From positions 744,001 to 808,000 of the forward strand of contig NC_086254.1 in assembly GCF_021018805.1 (NCBI RefSeq): a stretch of 64,000 bases of DNA, given 5' to 3'. The DNA comes from Prinia subflava (lineage: Eukaryota; Chordata; Aves; Passeriformes; Cisticolidae). The notes beneath the pieces were generated by a model. That model was not told the DNA's origin, did not search any database, and saw only the letters and a list, made by a program, of their open reading frames with translations. Numbering within the stretch: position 1 is the stretch's first letter; each line of letters begins with the position of its first letter. Shown piece by piece: positions 12,601-24,420 of the stretch. Both the position numbers and the translations under genes were made by a program.

Positions 12601-15600
12601 AAATTCACACATGCTGTCCTTTCCCTGCTGGCAGCTTCCAGCAGGACGAGGGATGAAGGTGGCCACATGCTGAGCATGGTACTGAGAGGAGCCAGAGGAT
12701 TTATTCTCATCTGCTTCAATTCACACAGGGAACAGAGCCTGGGATTTCTTCTCCTTAATAACTGACTATAATAAAACTCATTAAGGATCAAATTCCTATC
12801 CCTACAAGGTTTAGGACAAGACTGCAATGCATCAGACTTACTCTACCAAACACAAAGACAAATCTCAGGAAGCACTGGGATTTTTATCATCTTTGTCCAA
12901 ACACGAGGCATTTCCCCTCCTCCTGATAGTGCATCACTGACACGCATTGATGGAACCCTATGGTCACCGAAACCAGTGGTAGCTCTATCAGCAATTCCAG
13001 CTGAATCCAGGTTTTCCCAGAACTGTGTTTTCACTCCAGCCCATGCTGCCACACAGGCCAGCATCCTGGGCTCCAGCCCCATAGCTCTGGAGAACAGGCA
13101 GAATGGCAAGCTGGAGTCACAGCACTCAGTGAAACCTCCCACTTCCCAGCTTCTATCGCTCCAGTATCAACCCTTTGCTGTGGGATTTTAGGGGGTGGGA
13201 AGAAGCAGGAGGAGCAGCACAAGGGCAATGGGATCCCACCCGCTGGGATGCTGCTCCCCAGGGAATTCCAACAGAGGAACTGGCTGCTCATTCTAGCTTC
13301 AGTTTTAAGTACTTCGTCATTAGTAAAACATGCTGAAAATGTGACTTCCTCTGCCACGAGACCTATTGAACCTTTTCACAGAAGTCTAAGAAACTTCCTC
13401 TTGAATGTCAATAAAAGACAAGCTCACAGGAAGAACAGTTCCTCTCAAACTTCTGGGAATCCTCTAGTAAAAATACCTATTGAAGAAGGAATGATGCAGT
13501 GGAACAAAGAGAAAGAGAGGTGGGGGATTCACTTGTCCATAAGTCTGTGGTTTATTATAAAACAAAACTATGAATCCACAGCACAGAACCACTTTTATTT
13601 CCTCTTTTGTCTCATTTAGCAATGGCAACAAAAGCACTCTGCAGAGTTTCCTAATGAGCCAAATCTGCACAGAACCTCTGCATTCAAGAGTTTCATGTTA
13701 AAAAATAATCTCAGTTTGCTCTCCTTGCTGAAGAAAACAGGCTCTGTCTAGGATAATCTTATCCAGCATCCAAAGGTGCTTAGCTACCCACTTTCATTTG
13801 GAAATGTAGACATGAGACAGCAGAGAGGGATCCATCTGCTCACTGGCATACTCAGAAGGGTGGCGTTCCCTGGAGAGTCCCAATAGATTAACTTTCCAAT
13901 TCCAGAAAAGAGAAAGAGCAAAGAACAGGGTAAGGAAGACATAACCTCGTGTCAGCCCAAGGAAGTGCAAAGGACAGCAGGGAGGGATATGAGTCGCTCA
14001 CTAGCACATCCCAGCCCTGGCATCCACTCCCCATGGATCTGCATCCATCCTGTGCTGGCTGCCTGCCGGTAACGTGGCATTCCCTCGGGCAGCTGCCTGC
14101 AATATGTCTCCAGGCTGCCCTATAACGAGCACAGTACCTTGGATGGTGGGAGCTACTGGCTCCCCAAGGAACATTCAGTGGTATGAGTCAGCCACAGGCA
14201 CCAGAAAGGATGTGACCAATTCTTCAGGCCATGGCAGGCCCATTTATTCAGTTCTTCTAATCATGTATTGTCTCAAAGTCCTGCAAAGGTTTCCCTGCAG
14301 CCCCTGCTCCTCCCCACATCCATCAAATCTGAGCCTGAGGCAGCTCCAGTAATTACCCCTCACCTTCAGCAAGCAGCAAAGCTCCTCTCCAACACAGTTC
14401 TTTGTGCTCCCAACCAGCTGTGGGACACAAAGGATCTGCTCTTTCAGGGCAATAATCCCGAGTATCACCACATCACACAGCAACAGCCAGCATTCCTGTA
14501 GAATGTTTATGGCAAAGATGAACTGTGCCCAGGCCACCCCTCCAAAAGACACTGCCCCCAAACACCCCCCCGTGTTCTCACCAGGCACGGTGAACACCCA
14601 CTCCAAGGATCCCAGGTGCCAGGAGGAGCCGAAGTGGAGCTGTCACAAAGCAAAGCTGCTACAGCAACAGTTTGCTGAAGGGACCGATTCCCCTGCGGGC
14701 AGGAGCTGTTGACACAGCCCTGAGAGATGGTGCAATCCAGCAAAGCTGCAGGGAACGTTGGGGATTCACTCTTGGGTCCCCCATGGGAATTTCCGCACCC
14801 ACCTCCAGTGCCTGGGAGTCCCCCACCACAGCCCCTTCCCTCACCACAGCAGTTCTAAAGAAAAGATCCTCTATTCTTGCCATTATGTGCCCTTTACCAC
14901 AGGTTCAACACCCCCAGAAAATAGGGACTTCACAAACAAGCAGTTCTCCTTGGAAATCAAGGGACTTTCTCTTCCTGTAAGCAGCTCTATCCAAACATGA
15001 AAGCTCAGGGCACAGCAATAACAAATATTCAGAGGCCAATGCAATTTCACCTGAGTTACGAGGCAGCAAGGCCTTGAGCAGGGCAGCAGTGCAGGAGCTG
15101 GAGTGGGAACAGGAAGGATATGGTTATCCTGAGTACGATAAAACTCCCTCAATGTAGTAACAAAATTACCTTATAAAGGCACTGTACCCTGTGAGCTTGT
15201 AGCATCCACCAAGGCTGGCAGTGTCAGAGTAGCATCAGGACCAAAATTCCCAAACAGCTGCTTACCAATCATCTCAGCTAGGCTACAACTTCTTTGGGAA
15301 GAGCCACTGCTGACCTCAGCTTTTGTCTCTCTCCCTGGACACGGTGTTATTCCCTCTTTCTGCAGAAGGGAAAGAGGCAGCAGGCAGCGTCCCTGGAACT
15401 TCATGGAAACCAGGTCTAGAGAAGATGTTTCCTTGCTGCAAGCAAGATGAGAATTCTCGTTGCTCAGACTCCCTCTCACTGCATCCACTTTCCCCTGGTT
15501 GGGTTTGCACACACATCCATGGCCTTGAGATATCACCTGGTTGTCAGAGAAGGTATGTAGACACAGGGAACCTTCTTTTCCTAGAGAAGTTACCTCTTAT

Positions 15601-18600
15601 AAGGGATGGATATGAAAAGCACAAGCCAGGACCTCCTGACAGTGAAATATTAAGCACTGGCACTTTCCAGGAGCAGCAGAACAGCAGGCAGGTGATGAAG
15701 AACCCGCTGCAGGTGAGACGGACCATTTGCAGAGGACTGAGAAGAAACAGGCACATTGTTTAAGAGCACAAAGGATCCAAACACACAGAAGGAAAAGCTG
15801 ATACCCCAGAAGGAGGAGCCAAAGTTAATCCCTCTGCAGGGCTCCCAGCCATCCTGTTGTCCATTGGGATTGGAGGGAAGTGGCTGCTCTGGAGCACACA
15901 GACAGACGCTCATCACACCAGAAGTCAGCAGCAGCTCCCCACGTCACAAGGGCCACAGCTTTTAAAAAATAAAGCAGCACTGAACTATAGTGTCAAAGGA
16001 AATAAATCCCACAGATTTATACAGAGGACATAAAAGTCTCAGGCTGTAAGAAACTCTGAAGCAGCACTGGAGAGGGAATGTATGGCTGACAAGGGTCCAA
16101 ACCTACCCAAGGCCATAGGAAAGTTGACAAGAGGGCACAAACCATGAACTATAGTTCAGCACAGCCAGAGGAAAGTTTAACACCTCAGGTCACTGGGAAT
16201 ATACCACAGACACAGCATCCTCAGTGGTACGTAAAGCAGCTTGAAAAACATCTCTGGTGTTTCCAGAGGAGCTCAGCAACTCCCACTTTGATGTGTTTCT
16301 TCCCACCAAATCCCCAAATACCTCTCAGCTGTTTTTTCACCATCCAAACACAGACTCTGTCCTGGCATATACAGGCTGCTCCATCCCACATCCAACTTCA
16401 CCCTCCCCAGGCCTCATGCCTGAAGAGACTCATTTCCACTGCCCCAAGCCTGAACTCCAGGGCAGCACAGGCTTTTTGGCCTGTGTCCAGATGCCATGGG
16501 CTTGCTCCAAAGTTTTCAGCAAGAACAGAACATTTTAGTCTTTGGGAAGTTAGTCTGCCATTTGGGAAGGAAGGCAGAAGTGCCTCTGGCATGGGGGCAG
16601 CTGCAGCCCTGACCTGGGGGAGGCAGGAAGAGGGTGCTGTCTGGCTGGAAAGGAGAAGTGAGTATAAACCCAAACGATGCTGACTGGGGTGAGAAGCAAC
16701 AACTTCAGGGCTCCTTACATCCTCCTAAAGCTCCTCCAGAGTACCCTGGGTCACAAGGCACCCACAGGGTGAAGAAGCTGCCAGGTTATGGTGGCAGCCA
16801 AGCTGAGCTGCAGGAAGCACGGGCACAACCCAGGCTCCAGGCTGGCATCTAGCCACGCTCTCCCAGGGTACCCTCGGTGAGACGTTCTCCAAACTGGGTG
16901 CAAGCGCCTCATAAACGAGATGCTAAAGAGGACAATGGCTGCTCTCGTTCCCATTAAAACAGTCAAACAGATTCCACCTGGCTCTGTCACACTGGTGGCC
17001 CTGACTGCTACGTACCAGTCGTGCTCCTGGAGCAATAAGGAGACTTCTGCCAAGTCCTTTGAAAGACTTAAAAAAATTGATTGTGAATCCAGGCAGCACA
17101 GTTGAAACAACAGAGACAACTGAATAGATTCATGCTGGATTGCCACAAGGCATTCATCCACTCAGGGGAAGCTGTCTACTTCAACAAGTTTCTAGAATAA
17201 AACAAACCAACAAAACCCTCTGAAGCTTCCAGAAGGAACAATGCAAACTGCAGCCCTCACTTGCTCAGAGGGGTCCTCAGTTTCAGCAGGGACCATCAGG
17301 GAAAGGCTGGCAGAGCCTAAGCAATTGAACTGACTGTAGAGTAGAAATGCTTTAAGGGTCCTTACCACAGAGCTGTTACTCACAGCAGTGCCATGTCCAA
17401 GCATGTTCTGAGAACAATTCCACAATTTCATTTTGCAGTGAAGAACTGGTCAGGTTGGAAAAGGAACAAGGACTCTACTTCCCAGCCAGTGCTGTTCTGA
17501 CAGCATGAAATGGCAGAAAGCTGAGCTCCAGAGAATATCCCAGTGCAATTCTGGGCTTAAGTTCACCTACAAGACTTTGCCCCCAAGCAGATAAGTTGTG
17601 AGCCATGTCTACCTCTGTCCCTGCTGCCAGCACAGGCTCCTCCAAAGCGGGGAGGAGCTCACAGTGGTCAGCAACCTTAGCAAGAATCACCAGATTTGGC
17701 TCTTGCTCCATCTCAGACAGAGGCACCCAAAATGCCACCTGAACTTTGCTATCAGAACATTCCCACCTGACTTATTTCTAGCAAACCCCATTCCCAAGGC
17801 TTAGGAAAACCTCAATCTTAACTGCCGTTCTTCCTGTGAACACTGTGCCTGTCTCTGTGGTGGGATCAGACCCGCACTCTTGCAAGAGACAACACAGTGT
17901 TTCTGTCCCCCAGGAAAATAAATGTTGGCAAAAGCAGAACTCCATCGTGCATGGCCAGGCCAGCCGACCTTCCTGGGTGTGCAGTGCCTGCCATCAGCTG
18001 TATCACACACACTGCTGAGCAAACACTCCGCCTAGAAGTGAAGCAATAGGATCCACGAGGGAAGGCACATCAGAAATGCTCTCCATCAGAGACTAAAGGG
18101 AATAAAGCGCCTACAAATGCTCACAACATGAAAGGAAACGTCTGAGGCCAGAAATTTGATACATGTTGAAACAGAATATACTTGACACATAACTCTCCTT
18201 TCTTGGGATAAGCCATTCTTGGGGCTTCTCCCTCTCGAACAAGAAATTTGAGGGCATCTCTCGACTGAGAAAGAGCAACACAGACAAAGTAATAAGTAAT
18301 AAGAAAGGTCTTACTGCTGTTAAAGTGGGAACTGTCAGTTTAGTTCTGCTGATGCTCTGTCCCACTAATGTTGCCTCTGTATGGAAAGGCCAAGGCTGCT
18401 CCCACACCCTCCACACACAGAACACTGCACAACAACATTGCAAAACACATCCCATGAAAACTATCCCCACAATTCAATTCCCACCCTACTTGGAAGGGGC
18501 TCCTCCAGCTCCGAGGCAAACCCAGGTATGTCAGAACAACCAGAGGCTGCACATCAAACCTCAACAGGGGTATGAGAATCTCTCAGCAGCCCAGGACTGG

Positions 18601-19269
18601 CCAAACTAGAGAGGAAGGAAGGAAAGTTGGAAGGAAATAGGTAAGGGGAAATGTGTGCAACTCAAAGATGACTCCAGGAGCTCAGACTTTGAGACTAGGG
18701 TGCCCCACTACCAGCACAGGCTTCCTGGCAGGAACACAGGCTCATTTCAAACACAATTCAGCCACTGAACATGTTTCAGATTCATTTCAGCTCACATTCC
18801 CAGAAACGAGCCGGTTTCCCGGTGTGGCGCCGGCACATCCAGCAGCACAGTGCACTGCTGCTGCCAGAGCCTCCCAGCCAATCCCCCCTCTGAGGCTCTG
18901 GCTGCAGAGTCAAAGCACCTCGCACCAGGGCAGTTCCCTTCTGGGCAGGAATTCAACATCTCAAGGGAAAGCATCCCCCTTTCTTTGGATTCAGCTCTGG
19001 GCCACAAGGTGTGGATGCAGTTGTACTCATTGCTTTGAACAGGACAGGGAAAAAATCACCCTGGAAAGTAGGCCTGAGCAGGCATTTGCTATTTATAAGC
19101 TAATCATCTGATCCCTCCAGAGGGAAATCCTATCCTTTGGGGCTGTTGGGAGTTCATAGAACTGCAGGAGCATCAGGGAGGAACAGAAGGGAAGCGATTA
19201 CATCGGCCAGGAGTGTGCACCAAGTGACCAGACAAAATTCCTCCCTGCTCCATCACAGCCCCAGCATCC
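9624..19269. other. Long unannotated stretch, possible intron or intergenic DNA
   Basis: Almost 10 kb with no gene I can identify and no CR1 copy. Three minus-strand frames encode hydrophobic segments and touch acceptable splice sites: about 14,380-14,540 with a GTGAGG donor after an AAG; about 15,590-15,745 with a TTCTTCTCAG acceptor and an AGAG/GTAACT donor; and about 16,870-17,110. They could be exons of a membrane protein on the minus strand or chance frames. They do not join into a family I know, so I do not call a gene. Confidence 0.4.
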
Positions 19270-19560
19270 TCCTGAAGAACAGGCCGGGGATTACAAGCAG
19301 GGATTAATCTGTTATGCTAATTTGCTAAGAGCAAAGTAATTGTTTTAATAGCTCTGATCTCCATTCATCATTATCTAAAAAGGGCCCTGAACTAGTTCTG
19401 CAAAGACTGACAAGTCTCACAGTAAGAGCCCACTTGAAATCCAAAAATACACGGGAAATTGGCTGGCTGAAGCTGCCTTGGAAGGGGAATGGTATTGAGC
19501 TTTCATAAATCCTTGATAATTATTAATTCCTTGGGGGAGCATGCTTGTCCTGGAAGGTTG
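19270..19560. promoter_or_regulatory. Candidate conserved non-coding element (enhancer-like)
   Basis: An AT-rich island holding GGATTAATCT (19301-19310, a pair of opposed bicoid/OTX-type cores), then ATGCTAATTTGC (about 19314, POU/homeodomain-like), AAGTAATTG (about 19334) and TAATTATTAATTCC (about 19517). Its flanks are plain and it lacks open frames. Enhancer function is inferred from motif density only. Confidence 0.3.
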
Positions 19561-21600
19561 AGTGTGATGTGCAAGTATGCAACACTGATTTTTTTCCTTC
19601 TATTCACATTTCTTTCTGATAAAAATAACCCGGGTTAGATGACACTGCTGGATTTTCCCGCGAAACAATGCTCAGTCATTTCCAACACCACATTTCCATT
19701 TTCACACGCTCAGTGCAACCACACAACCCCCAAAACAATCTCAGTTCTCTCTACCATCCTTTTTCCTCACCTACCGAAGTATTACTGAGAACAACCCTCT
19801 CCCTCCATTGACAGCAGCCTCTGAAACAAACTGGACAGCGAAGAGGAATGGAAATAGCTCTGTCTCAAACAGCACAGACTAAAATCACGTCTCTTGGAGG
19901 AGAAGGCCCAATTCCCTAGAGTAATCCTCACAAACAGGGCACACTAGAGTCATCCAGGCCTGGCACCTGCCTCCAGGTGAGCAAAGCTTAGTGACACACA
20001 AGCACTAGGCTGAGGAAAGGCTGCTCACATCACCCCTGTGCTCCCCCAGTGCTGGCACAAGGGAGACTTTGAGAAGCCTCACATAAACAAAAAACAAAAG
20101 CAGGCCAGTGCATATTTGGCAGATTGAGATCACAATAAAAGCTGGCGCAGCAGCATTCTCCAAAGTCTCTGGCAAGATCTGCCCCTAAAGCTTCCCTTGA
20201 TTTGGGTTTTGGGTTTGTTTTTGTTTTTGTTTTTTCCTTTTAGCTTGTTACAACCAAATCTGACAGGTAAGTTACACTGTTATTGAGACAGATGGGCTGG
20301 AAGGACCCTGCCACAAAACCCACAGCAGTGACACCTCTGGGGAAATGTCCCAGTCAAGGCTCTCTCAGAAAAATTAAATAACTGTCACAGCCAGATAAAC
20401 AGATTCCTGAGAATGCAGCAAAGAAAAGGGGAACCCAGTTCTTCCTAGAAATTTATAAGTGAAACTTTTACATTTATTTCCCAGTTTACTTAGATGTCCA
20501 TCTTCCAGCAAACTCCCTGAAAGACACCACAGCCACCTCAGAGACCCCCAAGCAGAGCAGACACCAAACTCCTGGGGCTGTGAGCCCAGCTGCTTTTATT
20601 AAAAAAAAAAAAAAAATGGAGCCTCCATATAAAAGTTGGCAGCCAATACAACGGCATCACTGACTTAGGGAAGTTTGTTCTCATGCTTGCATCTCTATCA
20701 CCTAAAGGCATACATTTTGGATTCCATGTACACAAACCCTTACCAGCCAGACTGAATTCCCAGTGTCCAGCCCTTGTTCCCCACAAGCACATGCATATTG
20801 GCCAGATCTTCTCTCAAGCTCTTGCTGGAGGAAGCAGATGGAGTCCTCTCAGCACCACATGGCAGCTTTTTTCACCTTTAATCCCACCTCATACATTTCC
20901 AAACTCTACTCAACTTTCCACCCGCTTTGAACCACACATAAGCACCAAACGTGAGAACAGCAACTTTTGCACCAGTGTGTGAGCTAACACTCCCTCTACT
21001 CCTCCTCCTCCTCCTCAGTGAGGTACCAAATACCAGCTCCAGCCCATCTCCCTGTGGTCAATATATTCATGAACCCAGGCAAAAATTCCTGCTTCCCAGC
21101 ACAGATCCCACTTCTCCCTCCCTTGTTTCTCTCTTCCCATTTCAAACTCTTTGTGAAGTTTCTTTGGTAAAACATGTGTGGTCTCGCCAAAGTCCAGTGC
21201 CAAACTAACCAGACCACAGTCTTGGATTCTCATTTCCCATTTTCTACTCAGCACTCTTGAGCTGGTCATGCAGTTCATTAGCTTTTAGCTGTCAGCTTCC
21301 CTCAAGTCATTACCAAAATCACCACCAGGATCCTTATAAGACAGTTAACATAACATGCCCAGTAACATTCTAGGAACTCCCAATTTAACATGGATTATTT
21401 TGAGTTCATCCCACTTCAGTAAATCCAGCAGGAAAACCCAAAGGCATCACATCAGCTGCTTTAGGGAAGCCAAGGATAAAGACACAGTTAGCTGAGGGGG
21501 TTCTAAATAAATGTCAAACCTGCATTACCATCTCCACACCAAACTTCAGCCACACGCAGTTCCAAACCAGCAGAGAATCAGCTCCCACCCAACACGGAGG
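19561..21600. other. Unannotated non-coding sequence
   Basis: Unique-looking DNA with an A17 run near 20,600 and a CTC/CCT trinucleotide run near 21,000. No gene seen. Confidence 0.5.
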
Positions 21601-22720
21601 GGAGACACCTGCTCTAAACACAGCGGAGTGTGGCCTCCAGGGAGGCCCCGGGCAAACCTCACCGCATGCCAAAAAGAACCGTGCCGCTACTCCGGATCTC
21701 CGTGGCACAAGAATCTCCCACCCGCCAGGCACTTCCAGGCGGGATCTGCACGGCCCCAGTGCGGCTGGGCAGGAGAGGGAGGAGAGCTGCGCCCGCAGCC
21801 TCGGCCCAGGGAAAAGCTCAGGCCCCGCGGCAGGGCCGGAGCGGGCAGGGCCGGCCCCAGCGGGAGCCTCGCGCCCGGTTCCTCGGTCTGACTGCCACCC
21901 CGCCTCCGCTCGCCGGCGACACCGCGGAACCTCCGGTGCAGCCTGGCATGGCCGCCGCCACCTCTGCGCTGCTGCCACCGGGCGGTGCCGCCCCTCACGG
22001 ACAGGCCCCGGGGAGGCCGCGCTCACCGGGCGGTGGGGAGAAGGAGCGGGGCCGCGGCGGGCGGCGGCCTTAGGAGCGACGCTGGGTGCCGAGGTGGCGG
22101 GAGGGGAGCGGGGGCAGAGGGTCCGAGCAGCCCCGGCCTCACCTGTCCCGGCGGTCCCGCCCGGCTCCAGTCGCGCCGCTCCCGCCTCTGCCGCGTGCAG
22201 CTCCCACCCGCCCCCCCCCGCCAGCCCGCGCGCCCCGGCCAATCAACGCCCGGCACAGCCGGCCTCACCGACCAATCAGCGGAGAGAACGCGTCCCCGCC
22301 CAGCGCCGCCGGCCGCCAGACCACGCCTATCCACCCTCCCGCCAGGCCTATCCCGTGACAGGAGAAGGGGCGGTGCCCGGCGCCCAACGACCAATGAGAA
22401 ATCACAGCGCGTCCCGCCGTAGCCAATCGGCGGCCGCACAGCGCTGCCCCTCAGAAAGGGCGGGCGGCAGGAACGGGGGAGTGGCGGCCGGGTGACAGGG
22501 ACCCCCCACCTCAGCCCGGCTGGGGCCGGGGGCGGCCCGAGGGGTCCTGGAGCCTGATGGGCCTCGGTTCCATGCAGGAACAACCCCTGGGCACCGGTGG
22601 GGCGGGGCCGCCTCCGGTGCCTTGGCCGGGGCAGGATGGCGCGGGGTCGCTGCCTTCGGGCCAGACCCCGCGGTCTACGGAAGCCGCGGAATGATCAAGA
22701 GGCCTCTCCGTTCTGTCGCC
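21600..22720. promoter_or_regulatory. CpG-island promoter with four CCAAT boxes
   Basis: A GC- and CpG-dense block abruptly different from the sequence on its left. Four CCAAT boxes lie at 22239-22243, 22272-22276, 22391-22395 and 22423-22427, with GC boxes between them, arranged as two pairs spaced 33 and 32 bp. On the minus strand strong donors follow: GACAG/GTGAGG at the 22143/22142 boundary, CGCCCG/GTGAGC near 22028 and GCATGCG/GTGAGG near 21665. These would fit an untranslated first exon of a leftward gene. A plus-strand ATG in good context is at about 22636. The layout suggests a CpG promoter, possibly bidirectional. The gene or genes it drives are not identified. Confidence 0.6.
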
Positions 22721-22946
22721 CTGCTCAGCCTCGGGCAGCTGCTGCTTCTCTCTGCCTGGATGTGCCTCCCCCGGGGCTGGATGGCCACTGCCCTTCGCTT
22801 CGTCCCTGCGTTTCCCGATCCTTGGCGTTACTTCTGCCCTTCACATCCTCAGCCTGCCCTGCAGAAAGCCCCGCTAGTGAAGTTAGGGAGCAGTCTCAGG
22901 CTTTCTCACATTCTAGGTTTTACACTCCAGCATACTGTGGGCTGCA

Positions 22947-23130
22947 CCACAGAATAGTTGAAACTGGAAGGGACCTATGGAGATCACCCAGTCCCAGCCC
23001 TCTGCCAAAGCAGGGTCACCCAGAGCAGGTGGCAGGAACGCGCCCAGGTGGGTTTGGAATGTCTCCAGAGAGGGAGACTCCACGGCCTCCCTGGGCGGCT
23101 GTTCCAGTGCTCCCAGCTGCCAGCATGAGG
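22947..23130 (-). mobile_element. CR1 LINE fragment (different subfamily)
   Basis: Antisense CR1 segment containing TTGAAACTGGAAGGGACC, GGAGATCACCCAGTCCCAG, AAGCAGGGTCACCCAGAGCA and GAATGTCTCCAGAGAGGGAG blocks in order. It differs from the other 3'-end types in the window and looks older. Confidence 0.8.
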
Positions 23131-23533
23131 TGCAGCTGCCCGAGCCAGTGTCTCTCTCCAGCCCCTGGAAAGGATGAGCTGAGCCCAGCCCCAGACAGGT
23201 CTGGAGGGTTTGAGGGTGTGGACAAAGGGATGTTGGTCCTCGACAAAGGACAACCATCCCTGCCTGGTGCCAGGCCAGTGGAGCTGTCCTGGGCCTGGCT
23301 CTGACAGGTGCAGGAGGGAGCTTCGTTCTTGTCCCACGGATGCTCAATCTTTGCAAATGCATTGCTTTGGATGATTTCGCTGGGAAAAATGTGTGGGAAA
23401 AGGGGGAGGTGGGTGATGGCAGGAAAAGCCTCTGGGCTGGAAGATGAAGGAGGGAGCAGCACCTTGGGCGTGTAGGTAGAGAGGTGATGGGCAGGAGGCA
23501 GCGCCTGGAGGGAGTGGTGCTGTAGCTGGAGCT

Positions 23534-23814
23534 ATGGCGTGGGGCAGATGGTGCCATCCCGAAGAGGAGTTGCTTCAGAATGTGCAGAAGGAGTTTGTGG
23601 AGCATGTGAGCAACCCTCTGATCTCTGGGACACTGGACAACCTTCTGACCAAGAGGTTCTTGAGACTTGGTGAGGGGGAAGAGGTGCAGGATCAATGCAG
23701 GATGCATGTGGATAAGGCTTGGTTCCTCAAACATTGTGCTCCAGAAAGGGCACCAAGACCAGACAGATCTTCACTGACAGCCTCAGGTTGGTGGAGCAGC
23801 TGGGTCTGAGCTGA
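23534..23814 (+). pseudogene. CARD-domain remnant resembling the caspase-1 prodomain, frameshifted
   Basis: From 23534 the plus strand reads a CARD-like chain with EEELLQNVQKEFVEHVS, then PLISGTLDNLLTKRFL, then GEGEEVQDQ and VDKAWFL. This is the helix pattern of caspase-1 / NLR-associated CARDs, where family members have DKAR followed by a KG turn. After WFL (about 23735) the frame is lost. In a second frame, the expected last part appears: RKGTKTRQIFTDSLRLVEQ, then LGLS and a TGA at 23812-23814. So one net indel splits an otherwise complete CARD. I found no p20/p10 catalytic exons (no QACRG or SHG motifs) in the next 3 kb. CARDs are death-fold adaptors that recruit inflammatory caspases. Reading: a decayed caspase-1-like or CARD-only gene; a sequencing error in a live exon is the alternative. 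Confidence 0.6.
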
Positions 23815-24350
23815 CTCAGATGAGAAATGAAGGGCCATAGTATGCTTCTGGCCAGAGCCTCCAGTGGGATGCTGGAGCAGGGTCCAGCCCTAGGGACTGT
23901 GCGAGGCTCAAAGGCACTGGGCAATTGGGTATCACTGCCCTGAGACCCCCCTGCCATCCCATGATGACAGAGTTCTCGGGGGTCACTGTCCCCTGTGGGC
24001 CTGAACAGGGGGTCCCAAGGGGGCCTGCCCTGTAACAGCCCCTCTTATTGCAGGCACCTCCCAGTGTAACCGAGGGACTTTCTGCTTGCAGGACCCTCTG
24101 CTGTGCCACTGGCCTTTCCTGACACTGAGGTACCCCCTGAGCCCCGTTGGCATCCAGGGCCAGCAGTGGGTCCAGCAGTGGGTCCAGCAGCGCTCCCTGA
24201 TTGAGTACTGTGACATCAGGGACAGAGAAGGAGCCCGCGTGCAGTGGGCAGAGTAGATGAGCACAGGGCTGGAACATAGCCCAGCCACCCTGATGGAGCA
24301 GGCAGGGGCTGAGGGGAGCCAGGGGCCTGCCGACCAAGGAGCAGGGCAGG
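23815..24350. other. Sequence downstream of the CARD remnant
   Basis: Contains a TTGCAG/GACCCTCTGC junction near 24095 that could be the acceptor of a short linker exon, and a 15-bp direct repeat (AGCAGTGGGTCC) at about 24163-24190. No catalytic caspase sequence seen. Confidence 0.4.
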
Positions 24351-24420
24351 AGATCACAGAATCAATTAGACTGGAAAACACCTTCGAGGTCATTGAGTCC
24401 AGCCTTTACTGCAGGGTACC
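24351..24420 (-). mobile_element. Diverged CR1-like 3' fragment
   Basis: Reversed retroposon tail with ATCACAGAATCAATTAGACT and TCGAGGTCATTGAGTCCAGC blocks typical of CR1 3' ends. Short and diverged. Confidence 0.5.

Noticed and set aside
22597..23304. Plus-strand frame of 235 codons starting in the CpG island
   Set aside because: Its second half runs through a CR1 copy and it shows no domain. A short N-terminal exon cannot be excluded.
22913..23734. Minus-strand frame of 273 codons
   Set aside because: Overlaps the CR1 fragment and lies antisense to the CARD remnant; no family features.
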